DNA of 13,909 nucleotides. Origin: Candidatus Faecivivens stercoripullorum (lineage in GTDB: Bacteria > Bacillota > Clostridia > Oscillospirales > Ruminococcaceae). The position numbers and the translations under genes are program-made. Of this stretch, positions 5,217-13,909 are shown piece by piece (within the stretch, counting starts at the first letter, position 1; every line of letters starts with the position of its first letter). The stretch is taken from assembly GCA_018715285.1 (NCBI GenBank), contig DVLW01000080.1, positions 1-13,909 of the forward strand, given 5' to 3'. The notes below the pieces were generated by a model. The model did no database searches. It saw nothing but the letters and a program-made list of their open reading frames with translations, and had not been told where the DNA came from.

Positions 5217-7610
5217 TTATTTCTTGTACCAGATATTTTCGATATAGTCACGGACCGAACGGTCAGCCGAGAAGATACCGGACTCTGCAATATTGCGCAG
5301 GGACATCTGGTTCCAGTGTCTCTGGTCGAGGTAGCTTTCGCCGACGGTGTTCTGAGCCTGACGGTAGCTGTCAAAATCAGCCAGCGACATATACTGGTCG
5401 TTCTGCAGCAGGTAGTTGATGATGGTATCGAAGTTCTTGCCATCCAAACCGCCGCGGCGGACAAATTCGACAATCTCCTGGAGGTAAGGATTGCTGTTGT
5501 AGCAGTTCCAGGGGTTGTAACCGTTTCTGCCCAGCTCGACGACTTCGGGCGTATTCATACCGAAGATGAAGATATTGTCGCTGCCGACAACCTCATGAAT
5601 CTCGACGTTAGCGCCGTCCATGGTGCCGAGGGTGATTGCGCCGTTGAGCATCATCTTCATGTTGCCGGTACCGGATGCTTCCTTACCAGCCTGAGAGATC
5701 TGCTCGGAGATTTCAGCTGCCGGGTAGATGATCTCAGCCAGAGAAACGCGGTAGTTCTCCAGGAAGATAACCTTCAGCTGACCATCCAGCGAAGAGTCAC
5801 GGTTGACGACATCGCTGATTGCGCAGATAAAGCGGATGATTTCCTTAGCCATGTAGTAGCCTGCGGAAGCCTTCGCGCCGAAGATGAAGGTTCTGGGAGT
5901 AATCCGTGCGCCCTTCTTGATTTCGAGGTAGAGGTGCAGGATTTCCAGTGCGTTGAGCAGCTGACGTTTGTACTCGTGCAGACGTTTGACCTGAACGTCA
6001 AAGATGGAGTTCGGGTCAACCTTGATGCCGTTATGAGCAGCAATGTATTTAGCCAGGCGCTCTTTGTTCGCATATTTGATCTTGCCGAGCTGTTCGAGAA
6101 CAGAAGAATCGTTCATGAACTTTTTGAGCTGAGACAGCTGAGAAAGATCATGCACATATCCGTCGCCGATCAGGCCGGTAATCATATCAGCCAGCAGCGG
6201 GTTGCCCTGGTTGAGCCAGCGTCTTGCGGTGATACCGTTGGTAACGTTGGTCAGCTTGCCGGGATAGATATCGTTGAAGTCCTTGAACAGGTCGTTCTTC
6301 AGGATATCCGAGTGCAGCTTGGAAACGCCGTTGACCGAGAAGCAGCAGATCAGGCAGAGGTTTGCCATGCGGACCTGGTTGTCGCCAATTGCAGCCATAT
6401 TGGCAATTGCGCCGCGTTTTTCGGGGAAGTTGTCATAGACATAGTTGCAGAAACGACGGTTGATTTCCTCAACAATCGAGGTGATTCGGGGCAGGTGATG
6501 ACGGAACAGGCCGAGATCCCATTTTTCCAGAGCTTCGCTCATGACGGTATGGTTGGTGTAAGCCAGGGTATGGCAGGTGATATCCCAAGCCTTTTCCCAG
6601 GAGTAGCCAAAGTCATCCAGCAGGATTCTCATCAGCTCAGGTACGCACAGAGCCGGATGGGTATCGTTGATATGAACGACAGCCTTATCAGCGAGGTTAT
6701 CCAGAGAAGGATTGGTGCGCAGATGAATCTGGACGATGTTCTGCAGCGAAGCGGATACGAAGAAGTACTGCTGTTTCAGACGCAGGCTCTTACCTTCGAT
6801 ATGATCGTCTGCCGGATACAGAACCTTGGAGATTGCCTCAGCGCGGTTGCCGCCTTCCATCGACTTAACGTGTTCACCTCTGGTGAACTTGCCGATATCA
6901 AACGAGTCGATCGACTCTGCACTCCACAGGCGCAGCGAGTTGACCGCATCGCTGTCCTTACCGGAGATCAGGAAATCGTACGGTACAGCGCGGACGGTAT
7001 AGTAATTCTTATGAATAGTCTTGAGGCCGGTTTCGCCCCATTCTTCCTTGACTTCGCCGTCAAAGTGGATTTCCTTAGCCTCGTCACGGCGGGGAACCAG
7101 CCAGTAGCCGCCCAGTTCCAGCCAGTTGTCCGGGAATTCCATCTGCCAGCCGTCAACGATCTTCTGGCGGAAGATACCAAATTCATACCGGATCGAAAAA
7201 CCGGTAATCGGATAATTCATGGTAGTAGCTGCATCCATGTAGCAGGAAGCGAGTCGGCCCAGACCACCATTGCCCAGACCAGCGTCAGGTTCCATCTCAT
7301 AGATTTTTTCCAGATCGAAGCCCAGTTCTTTGACAGCCTCTTTCATTTCAGCTTCCATGCTGAGGTTGTAGAGGTTATTTTTCAGAGAACGGCCGACCAG
7401 AAATTCCATCGACATATAATAAATACGCTTCTGATCAGAATGTTTGAGCTTTTCATTGTAGTCGCCGCGTTTGTCCAGCAGCTTCTGACGGACAACAGTC
7501 AGAACGGCGCCGTACATCTGAAGGATAGTTGCATCATCCGCATCATAGCCATAATCGGCACGAAGCGTTTTGACCAGCTCCTCCTTGAGCTCGTTTACGG
7601 AATAAGACAT
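5217..7610 (-). CDS. glgP: glycogen/alpha-glucan phosphorylase
   Basis: GlgP releases glucose-1-phosphate from the non-reducing ends of glycogen with inorganic phosphate, using pyridoxal phosphate. The 797 residues are close to the usual 800-815. Seen: the N-terminal YYMSMEFLVGRSLKNNL signature near residue 65, GLGNGGLGRLASC near 112, the HINDTHPALCVPELMRILL segment near 315, VTNGITARRWL near 460, and the cofactor signature EASGTGNMK near 645-652, whose lysine (about 652) would hold PLP. The start is ATG 7610 with AGAGGA six bases upstream; an in-frame TTG lies one codon earlier. It is last in the glgBCDAP order, 229 bases after glgA, a spacer filled with hairpins and a possible separate promoter. 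From 5316 to its start the gene contains no TTA, CTA or TCA codon, which fits high expression. Confidence 0.97.
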   Translation of the reverse strand: MSYSVNELKEELVKTLRADYGYDADDATILQMYGAVLTVVRQKLLDKRGDYNEKLKHSDQKRIYYMSMEFLVGRSLKNNLYNLSMEAEMKEAVKELGFDLEKIYEMEPDAGLGNGGLGRLASCYMDAATTMNYPITGFSIRYEFGIFRQKIVDGWQMEFPDNWLELGGYWLVPRRDEAKEIHFDGEVKEEWGETGLKTIHKNYYTVRAVPYDFLISGKDSDAVNSLRLWSAESIDSFDIGKFTRGEHVKSMEGGNRAEAISKVLYPADDHIEGKSLRLKQQYFFVSASLQNIVQIHLRTNPSLDNLADKAVVHINDTHPALCVPELMRILLDDFGYSWEKAWDITCHTLAYTNHTVMSEALEKWDLGLFRHHLPRITSIVEEINRRFCNYVYDNFPEKRGAIANMAAIGDNQVRMANLCLICCFSVNGVSKLHSDILKNDLFKDFNDIYPGKLTNVTNGITARRWLNQGNPLLADMITGLIGDGYVHDLSQLSQLKKFMNDSSVLEQLGKIKYANKERLAKYIAAHNGIKVDPNSIFDVQVKRLHEYKRQLLNALEILHLYLEIKKGARITPRTFIFGAKASAGYYMAKEIIRFICAISDVVNRDSSLDGQLKVIFLENYRVSLAEIIYPAAEISEQISQAGKEASGTGNMKMMLNGAITLGTMDGANVEIHEVVGSDNIFIFGMNTPEVVELGRNGYNPWNCYNSNPYLQEIVEFVRRGGLDGKNFDTIINYLLQNDQYMSLADFDSYRQAQNTVGESYLDQRHWNQMSLRNIAESGIFSADRSVRDYIENIWYKK

Positions 7611-7633
7611 CAAATTTCCTCTCTTTCAATCGG

Positions 7634-7642
7634 TTTATATCA
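7634..7642 (-). promoter_or_regulatory. possible extended -10 promoter for glgP
   Basis: On the minus strand TGATATAAA (7642-7634) fits the extended -10 pattern TGnTATAAT with one mismatch. There is no acceptable -35. The predicted start near 7627 leaves a leader of about 16 bases that still contains the ribosome binding site. Confidence 0.3.
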
Positions 7643-7677
7643 TCCGCCGGGCGAACCAGCCACACCAGCAGACAATA

Positions 7678-7736
7678 CGAAAAGGGACCTGTTTCCTTTT
7701 CGCACAGAGGCTGACCGAAACTGTCAGCCTCTGTGC
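7678..7736. repeat. two abutting hairpins in the glgA-glgP spacer
   Basis: GCACAGAGGCTGAC (7702-7715) pairs perfectly with GTCAGCCTCTGTGC (7723-7736), a 14-bp stem with a 7-base loop. CGAAAAGG (7678-7685) pairs with CCTTTTCG (7695-7702), sharing base 7702 with the first stem. Neither is followed by a clear U-run on the minus strand. They could act as RNA-stability or processing elements between glgA and glgP. Confidence 0.65.
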
Positions 7737-7775
7737 CAGAAGAAAACCCAAACCAGTACGCAAAAATACCAGCCT

Positions 7776-7805
7776 GGGAAGAACCCTTAAAAAAGGGTTC
7801 TTCCC
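7776..7805. repeat. 13-bp perfect hairpin downstream of glgA
   Basis: GGGAAGAACCCTT (7776-7788) and AAGGGTTCTTCCC (7793-7805) form a perfect stem with an AAAA loop on the plus strand (TTTT on the minus strand). It starts 34 bases after the glgA stop. The only minus-strand T-run nearby (7820-7815) precedes it, so it is not a canonical terminator. It could block 3' exonucleases. Confidence 0.65.
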
Positions 7806-7839
7806 GACTGAATAAAAAAGGTGCACAGACTTGTTTTAA

Positions 7840-9258
7840 TCAGATGGATTCATACAGACGGATGTATTTATCCGCCGAAACATCCCAGGAGTAATCGCCG
7901 CTCATGCCGTTAAGCATGATTTTATCGCGGGATTCCTTATTATACCAGATATCCAGCGCACGTTCAATTGCGTTGTACATATCCCAGGAATTGTACGACT
8001 GGAAGTTGACGCCGGTACCGGTACCCGTCACAGGATTATACGGGATAACGGTGTCGCGCAGACCGCCGACCGCATGAACGACCGGAATTGTACCATAGCG
8101 CATCGAAATCAGCTGAGCAAGGCCGCAGGGTTCCGACTTACTGGGCATCAGGAACAGGTCAGCGCCGGCATAGATCTTCTGAGCCATCGAGGACGAGAAG
8201 GTAATCATCGCACGCATCTTATCATGATATGCTGCATCGCAAAAACGCATGAAGTCTTCAATCTCAGGATAACCGGTGCCAAGGACAACCAGCTGGATAT
8301 CCTTCTTCATCAGCTCTTCCATGATCGGGTACATCAGATCGATACCCTTCTGGGAGGTCAGCCGTCCGACCATGCCGATTACCGGGACATTTGCGTCCAC
8401 TCTGAGGCCGAGTTCCTTCTGAAGAGCCAGCTTGTTGCCGACCTTCTTCTCACGGGTCTTGACATCATAGTGAACTGCAATCTGGGGGTCAGTCGCAGGA
8501 TTGAAGGTATCCATATCAATACCATTGACAATACCCGAGAGTTTATACCGTCTAGGACGCAGAATGCTGTCCAGACCGAACGAGAAGTACGGATCGAGGA
8601 TCTCATTCGCATAGCTTTCCGAAACGGTCGTTACAGCGTTGGCACGTTCAATCGCGCCTTTCATCAGGTTGAGACATCCGTCATGCTCCACAACCGAAAT
8701 CCAGTCCGGCGGCAGTGCAAAAACAGTTCCCATCGTATCCAGGCCATACTTGCCCTGGAACTCGATATTGTGAATCGAAAAGACAGTCTTGATATAATCA
8801 TAGCCTTCACGCCAGCGGTACTGGCAGTCCAGATACACCGGAATAGCGGCAGTATGCCAGTCATTGGCATGGATGATATCGGGGAAGAAATCTACCTGAG
8901 GCAGGATTTCCAGAACCGCTCTGGAGAAGTATGCAAACCGTTCGCCGTCGTCAAATTCTCCATAAGGTGCTCTTCTGCGGAAATAATATTCATTATCGAT
9001 CAGGTAGTAGATTACCCCATCAACCTCAGCCTCAAAAATGCCGCAGTAGCTGTTGCGCCAGCCGTGCATAAAGTAAAAATACTTCAGATACCGGCATTTA
9101 TCCCGCATTTCCTGTCTGATAGAGGAATACAGCGGCAATACAACCCTGACATCATGACCTTTGGCGACCAAAGCCTTAGGCAGTGCGCCCGCAACGTCGC
9201 CCAGACCGCCGACCTTGATAAAGGGCAGCGCCTCGGCAGCCGCAAACAAAATTTTCAT
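7840..9258 (-). CDS. glgA: glycogen synthase (ADP-glucose-dependent)
   Basis: GlgA adds glucose from ADP-glucose to the growing alpha-1,4-glucan. The 472 residues match the family (about 477), a GT5 glycosyltransferase with two Rossmann domains. The N-terminal domain opens with KILFAAAEALPF and the sugar-nucleotide loop KVGGLGDV with Lys15. HANDWHTA is near residue 132. The C-terminal domain shows IGMVGRLTSQKGIDL near 297 and the catalytic SEPCGLAQL segment near 378, followed by the HAVGGLRDTV motif. Two in-frame ATGs compete: 9267 overlaps the AAAGGA Shine-Dalgarno, so the start is placed at 9258, eight bases after it. A terminator-like hairpin lies 29 bases upstream of the start. Confidence 0.97.
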   Translation of the reverse strand: MKILFAAAEALPFIKVGGLGDVAGALPKALVAKGHDVRVVLPLYSSIRQEMRDKCRYLKYFYFMHGWRNSYCGIFEAEVDGVIYYLIDNEYYFRRRAPYGEFDDGERFAYFSRAVLEILPQVDFFPDIIHANDWHTAAIPVYLDCQYRWREGYDYIKTVFSIHNIEFQGKYGLDTMGTVFALPPDWISVVEHDGCLNLMKGAIERANAVTTVSESYANEILDPYFSFGLDSILRPRRYKLSGIVNGIDMDTFNPATDPQIAVHYDVKTREKKVGNKLALQKELGLRVDANVPVIGMVGRLTSQKGIDLMYPIMEELMKKDIQLVVLGTGYPEIEDFMRFCDAAYHDKMRAMITFSSSMAQKIYAGADLFLMPSKSEPCGLAQLISMRYGTIPVVHAVGGLRDTVIPYNPVTGTGTGVNFQSYNSWDMYNAIERALDIWYNKESRDKIMLNGMSGDYSWDVSADKYIRLYESI

Positions 9259-9287
9259 CGGTCTCATCCTTTCTTACCAAAACCTCA

Positions 9288-9321
9288 AAAGACGCCCTGC
9301 CCTGGAAGACAGGGCGTCTTT
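9288..9321 (-). terminator. terminator-like hairpin between glgD and glgA
   Basis: AAAGACGCCCTG (9288-9299) pairs perfectly with CAGGGCGTCTTT (9310-9321), a 12-bp stem with a 10-base loop. On the minus strand the stem ends in TTTT and GAGGTTTTG follows. It begins 16 bases after the glgD stop and ends about ten bases before the glgA ribosome binding site, leaving no room for a promoter in between. Confidence 0.65.
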
Positions 9322-9337
9322 ACAGAGGCTGCAAATC

Positions 9338-10456
9338 TTATACGACCTGACCCTTGGAGATAACGTAGGGGTAGGTAGGATAGCCGCTCAGCACATGATC
9401 TGCCTGAATTTCAACATCCTTATCGGTAATTACGCAGTCCAGTTTTGCATCCGAATGGATAACCGAATTCTGGCCGATTACGCAGTTTTTCAGTACTGCG
9501 CCCTTTTCAATCCGCACGCCGCGGAAGATAACACAGTTTTCGATTGTACCATCGATGACGCAGCCGTCTGCAATCAGGCTGTTTTTGACCTTGCTCTCGA
9601 ATCCGTACAGGGTAGGAGCGCTGTTCTTGACACGGGTCAGAATCGGGGTTTCGGATTCAAATACCTCTTTGCGGACAGCGGGAGTCAGCATTTCCATGCT
9701 TGCCTTGTAAACATCGCCGACGGTATTGATAACCGCGCAGTAACCGGTATGTTCATAACCGCAGACACGGAGTTTATTGATATTTCTGGTGATGAAATCA
9801 CGTTCAAAATCAGTCCAGCCGTAGGTATAGGCACGTTCCAGCAGGCTCAGAAGCAGTTCTTTATTAAAGACATAGACTTTCAGACCCTGATTCTGGCAGT
9901 CGCTCATCTGACCAGCGGCATAATATGCGTCGACAATTCGACCGTCGCGGTCTTCATCCAGCACCAGACCGTTATAAACAGCATCGCTGCGTTTCTGGTA
10001 AACAACGGTAATATCAGCGTCTTTACCAATATGATACCGCACCAGGTCAGCAAAGTCAATGTTCATAACGATGTTCGTGTCCGACAAAATCACGTATTCT
10101 TCGTTACAATCTTCCAAATATGCCTTGCAGGAAAGCAGTGCATCGATTTTGGAACGGCTTCTGGTAGCCGCGGAATCAGCCTTTGCAAAAGGAGTCAGGA
10201 TTTTCAGACCGCCGTTTCTGCGGTCGAGGTCCCAGTCCTTGCCGGCGCCCAGATGGTCAACCAGCGAGCCATAATGTTCCTTGGTCAGGATGCCGATATT
10301 GTCAACGCCGGATTTAACCAGCGAAGAAAGTACAAAGTCAATCAGGCGGTAACGGCTTGCAAACGGAACGGTTGCAAGAGTACGTTCTGCCGCCAGTTCA
10401 TTATTGACAGCTGCAAAGCTGTCAGAAAAGAGTACACACATTGTTTTCGTAATCAT
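9338..10456 (-). CDS. glgD: glucose-1-phosphate adenylyltransferase, GlgD subunit
   Basis: GlgD is the second, GlgC-like subunit of ADP-glucose pyrophosphorylase in Bacillota. In characterised cases it has little or no catalytic activity and modulates GlgC in a mixed tetramer. The 372 residues comprise an N-terminal nucleotidyltransferase-like domain (VPFASRYRLIDF near 30; WDLDRRNGGLKIL near 74) and a C-terminal left-handed beta-helix with hexapeptide repeats (about 275-372). Key catalytic features are missing: the glycine-rich GGxGxRL loop is replaced by a region around CVLFSDSFAA, and the GlgC metal-binding SGDHIYKMDY is LSDTNIVMNID. The start ATG 10456 has GGAGG eight to nine bases upstream. 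It follows glgC after 71 bases. The whole gene is free of TTA, CTA and TCA codons. Confidence 0.95.
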   Translation of the reverse strand: MITKTMCVLFSDSFAAVNNELAAERTLATVPFASRYRLIDFVLSSLVKSGVDNIGILTKEHYGSLVDHLGAGKDWDLDRRNGGLKILTPFAKADSAATRSRSKIDALLSCKAYLEDCNEEYVILSDTNIVMNIDFADLVRYHIGKDADITVVYQKRSDAVYNGLVLDEDRDGRIVDAYYAAGQMSDCQNQGLKVYVFNKELLLSLLERAYTYGWTDFERDFITRNINKLRVCGYEHTGYCAVINTVGDVYKASMEMLTPAVRKEVFESETPILTRVKNSAPTLYGFESKVKNSLIADGCVIDGTIENCVIFRGVRIEKGAVLKNCVIGQNSVIHSDAKLDCVITDKDVEIQADHVLSGYPTYPYVISKGQVV

Positions 10457-10496
10457 TTAGGATACCTCCACTTTTTGTCAGCTCCGGCGTTCCCGG

Positions 10497-10508
10497 CCGG
10501 TATACCGG
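10497..10508. repeat. 12-base palindrome in the glgC-glgD spacer
   Basis: CCGGTATACCGG is a perfect palindrome, with an overlapping CCGGC/GCCGG pair (10484-10500). It lies midway between the glgC stop and the glgD ribosome binding site. No U-run follows on the minus strand within the stem region, so it is not an obvious terminator. Confidence 0.4.
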
Positions 10509-10527
10509 ACTTTACCACCAGTTCCGG

Positions 10528-11736
10528 TTATCTGTTGGCGTCAGGTTCAATCATCTCTTTGGGACGGACGACCTGGCCCTTTTTGATGATTGCGCCGCGT
10601 CCGACAACTGCGATGCCCCATTCAGACGCATCGGGATAGTTGCAGGGATCGTCACCGACAATGGCGCCCTCTTCGATGATCGCATCTTCCGCGATAATCG
10701 CATATTTAACGCTTGCGCCCTTCTTGATTACGGTATTGCTCATGACGACTGCGGAGTTCAGTTCAGCGCCTTCCTCAACGGTAACGTTGGAGAAGAGGAC
10801 CGAGTACCACAGTTTGCCGTCGATCTCGCAGCCTTCGGTTACAATCGACTCGGCGATTTCAGCATGTTCATCGATGTAGTGCGGCGGATGTGCCTCGCTT
10901 CTGGAGTAGATCTTCCAGTCAGCGGAATCCAGCTGCAATCCGCTCTCAGGATTGAGCAGGTCCATATTGGCATCCCACAGCGAGGAGATGGTTCCGACGT
11001 CTTTCCAGTATCCGTCGAATTCCCAGGCCATCAGCTTGTCGCCGTTGCCCAGCATCATCGGGATGATGTTCTTGCCAAAGTCATTGGAAGAATTGGGGTC
11101 AGCCTCATCGGCGATCAGAGCTGCGCGGAGTTTCTTCCAGTTAAAGATGTAGATACCCATCGAAGCAAGGGTAGACTTGGGATGTTTGGGTTTTTCTTCA
11201 AACTCATAGATGGTATGGTCAGCGTTGCAGTTCATGATACCGAAACGGGAAGCCTCTTCCATCGAAACATTCAGTACGGCGATGGTCGCGTCCGACTGAT
11301 TTTCCTTATGGTAAGCGAGCATCTTTGCATAATCCATCTTATAGATATGGTCACCCGAAAGGATCAGAACGTTTTCAGGATCATACCGGTCGATAAAATT
11401 GATATTCTGATAAATTGCGTTAGCAGTTCCCTTGTACCATTCGCTGCCCTTGTCGGTCTGGTAAGGAGGCAGGATATAGACGCCGCCATTGAGGCGGTCC
11501 AGGTCCCAGGGCTGTCCGTTGCCGATATAGGAGTTCAGTTCCAGCGGACGATACTGGGTGAGAACGCCGACGGTATCGATTCCGGAGTTTACGCAGTTGG
11601 ACAGCGGGAAGTCGATGATCTTATACTTGCCGCCAAAGGAAACTGCGGGTTTTGCCACTTCCTTGGTCAGGACGTAAAGACGGGAGCCTTGTCCGCCTGC
11701 CAGAAGCATTGCAATTGTGTCTTTTTTCTGTGTCAT
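10528..11736 (-). CDS. glgC: glucose-1-phosphate adenylyltransferase (ADP-glucose pyrophosphorylase), GlgC subunit
   Basis: GlgC makes ADP-glucose from ATP and glucose-1-phosphate, the committed step of glycogen synthesis. The 402 residues contain the full catalytic set: LAGGQGSRL (13-20) for nucleotide binding, KPAVSFGGKYKIIDFPLSN near 29-47, WYKGTANAIYQN near 101, the metal-binding SGDHIYKMDY near 128, and the substrate-site FEEKPK near 180. The C-terminal third is a left-handed beta-helix (about 285-385). The start is ATG 11736 with AGGTG seven bases upstream; an in-frame TTG at 11754 precedes the ribosome binding site and is rejected. It follows glgB after 112 bases containing two hairpins, and together with GlgD it would form the mixed enzyme. 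Confidence 0.97.
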   Translation of the reverse strand: MTQKKDTIAMLLAGGQGSRLYVLTKEVAKPAVSFGGKYKIIDFPLSNCVNSGIDTVGVLTQYRPLELNSYIGNGQPWDLDRLNGGVYILPPYQTDKGSEWYKGTANAIYQNINFIDRYDPENVLILSGDHIYKMDYAKMLAYHKENQSDATIAVLNVSMEEASRFGIMNCNADHTIYEFEEKPKHPKSTLASMGIYIFNWKKLRAALIADEADPNSSNDFGKNIIPMMLGNGDKLMAWEFDGYWKDVGTISSLWDANMDLLNPESGLQLDSADWKIYSRSEAHPPHYIDEHAEIAESIVTEGCEIDGKLWYSVLFSNVTVEEGAELNSAVVMSNTVIKKGASVKYAIIAEDAIIEEGAIVGDDPCNYPDASEWGIAVVGRGAIIKKGQVVRPKEMIEPDANR

Positions 11737-11761
11737 ACTGGTGCACCTCTTCAAGATTTTT

Positions 11762-11795
11762 CAGCAAAGCCGTCTCACAGGAGACAGCTTTGCTG
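11762..11795. repeat. nested hairpin just upstream of the glgC ribosome binding site
   Basis: CAGCAAAGC (11762-11770) pairs with GCTTTGCTG (11787-11795); inside, after one C-A mismatch, GTCTC pairs with GAGAC around an ACAG loop: 14 pairs in all. The T-run follows it on the plus strand (11796-11800), where no gene ends. In the glg mRNA it is flanked by A-runs, so it is unlikely to terminate that transcript. Confidence 0.6.
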
Positions 11796-11824
11796 TTTTT
11801 GGGTATCCTGCCTTATATCATAAA

Positions 11825-11847
11825 CATCTGAAAAGCAATTTCAGATG
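11825..11847 (-). terminator. hairpin directly after the glgB stop, weak terminator or processing site
   Basis: CATCTGAAA (11825-11833) pairs perfectly with TTTCAGATG (11839-11847), a 9-bp stem with a 5-base loop, starting one base after the stop codon. On the minus strand TTTATGATAT follows, a broken U-run. The same stretch holds CTGAAA-16-TATGAT, a possible but weak promoter for glgC. Confidence 0.45.
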
Positions 11848-11848
11848 G

Positions 11849-13894
<2,046 letters not shown>

Positions 13895-13909
13895 GGAATT
13901 TTCCTGCTG

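Noticed and set aside
5316..7790. 824-codon open frame antisense to glgP, and similar frames at 8074-9363, 9161-10639, 10864-11823 and 12113-13354
   Set aside because: All are in codon register with well-recognised glg genes on the other strand, have no recognisable product, and are explained by rarity of TTA, CTA and TCA codons in the sense genes. The 5316 frame starts with GTG and has no Shine-Dalgarno.
9338..10456. GlgD as a decayed glgC duplicate
   Set aside because: Loss of the glycine-rich loop is normal for GlgD subunits, and the frame is intact with a good ribosome binding site and strongly selected codons.

Overview
The window looks like a chromosomal segment of a gut-type Bacillota, most likely class Clostridia, order Oscillospirales. 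This rests on the complete glgBCDAP glycogen cluster with the two-subunit GlgC/GlgD enzyme found in Bacillota, a SigH-like sigma factor, sigma-A promoters with near-consensus hexamers, an AAAGGA-type Shine-Dalgarno, roughly balanced GC content, and modular hairpin repeats between genes. The species cannot be named from the sequence alone.

Left part (1-2050), minus strand: a possible 5' part of a tRNA-like element at the window edge, a sigma-70 family gene of the SigH (Spo0H) type with a very good promoter and an upstream Spo0A-box-like site, and a cysteine-rich protein of unknown function. Middle part (2050-4546), plus strand: a GNAT acetyltransferase, then a promoter with a long structured leader, a patatin-like phospholipase and asnA (aspartate-ammonia ligase). 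Region 4547-5216 has no convincing gene. It holds a GC-rich stretch, a tandem array of perfect hairpins, an isolated 13-bp hairpin and two terminators that separate the convergent plus-strand and minus-strand units.

Right part (5217-13894), minus strand: transcription order glgB, glgC, glgD, glgA, glgP, the classical Bacillus-type order. GlgC/GlgD make ADP-glucose, GlgA polymerises it, GlgB branches the chain, and GlgP phosphorolyses it back to glucose-1-phosphate. The spacers are 71 to 229 bases, and every one carries an inverted repeat. A terminator-like hairpin lies between glgD and glgA, which suggests that the cluster is expressed in unequal portions.

I found no defence system, CRISPR array, transposase or phage gene. 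The least ordinary items are the 68-residue Lys/Ala/Ser/Thr-rich basic tail on the branching enzyme, the hairpins at the glg junctions, the tandem hairpin array after asnA, the leader before the patatin gene, and the putative Spo0A input on the SigH-like gene. Several annotated-style start codons are corrected here because the Shine-Dalgarno sequence overlaps an upstream ATG or because the promoter lies inside the longer reading frame.
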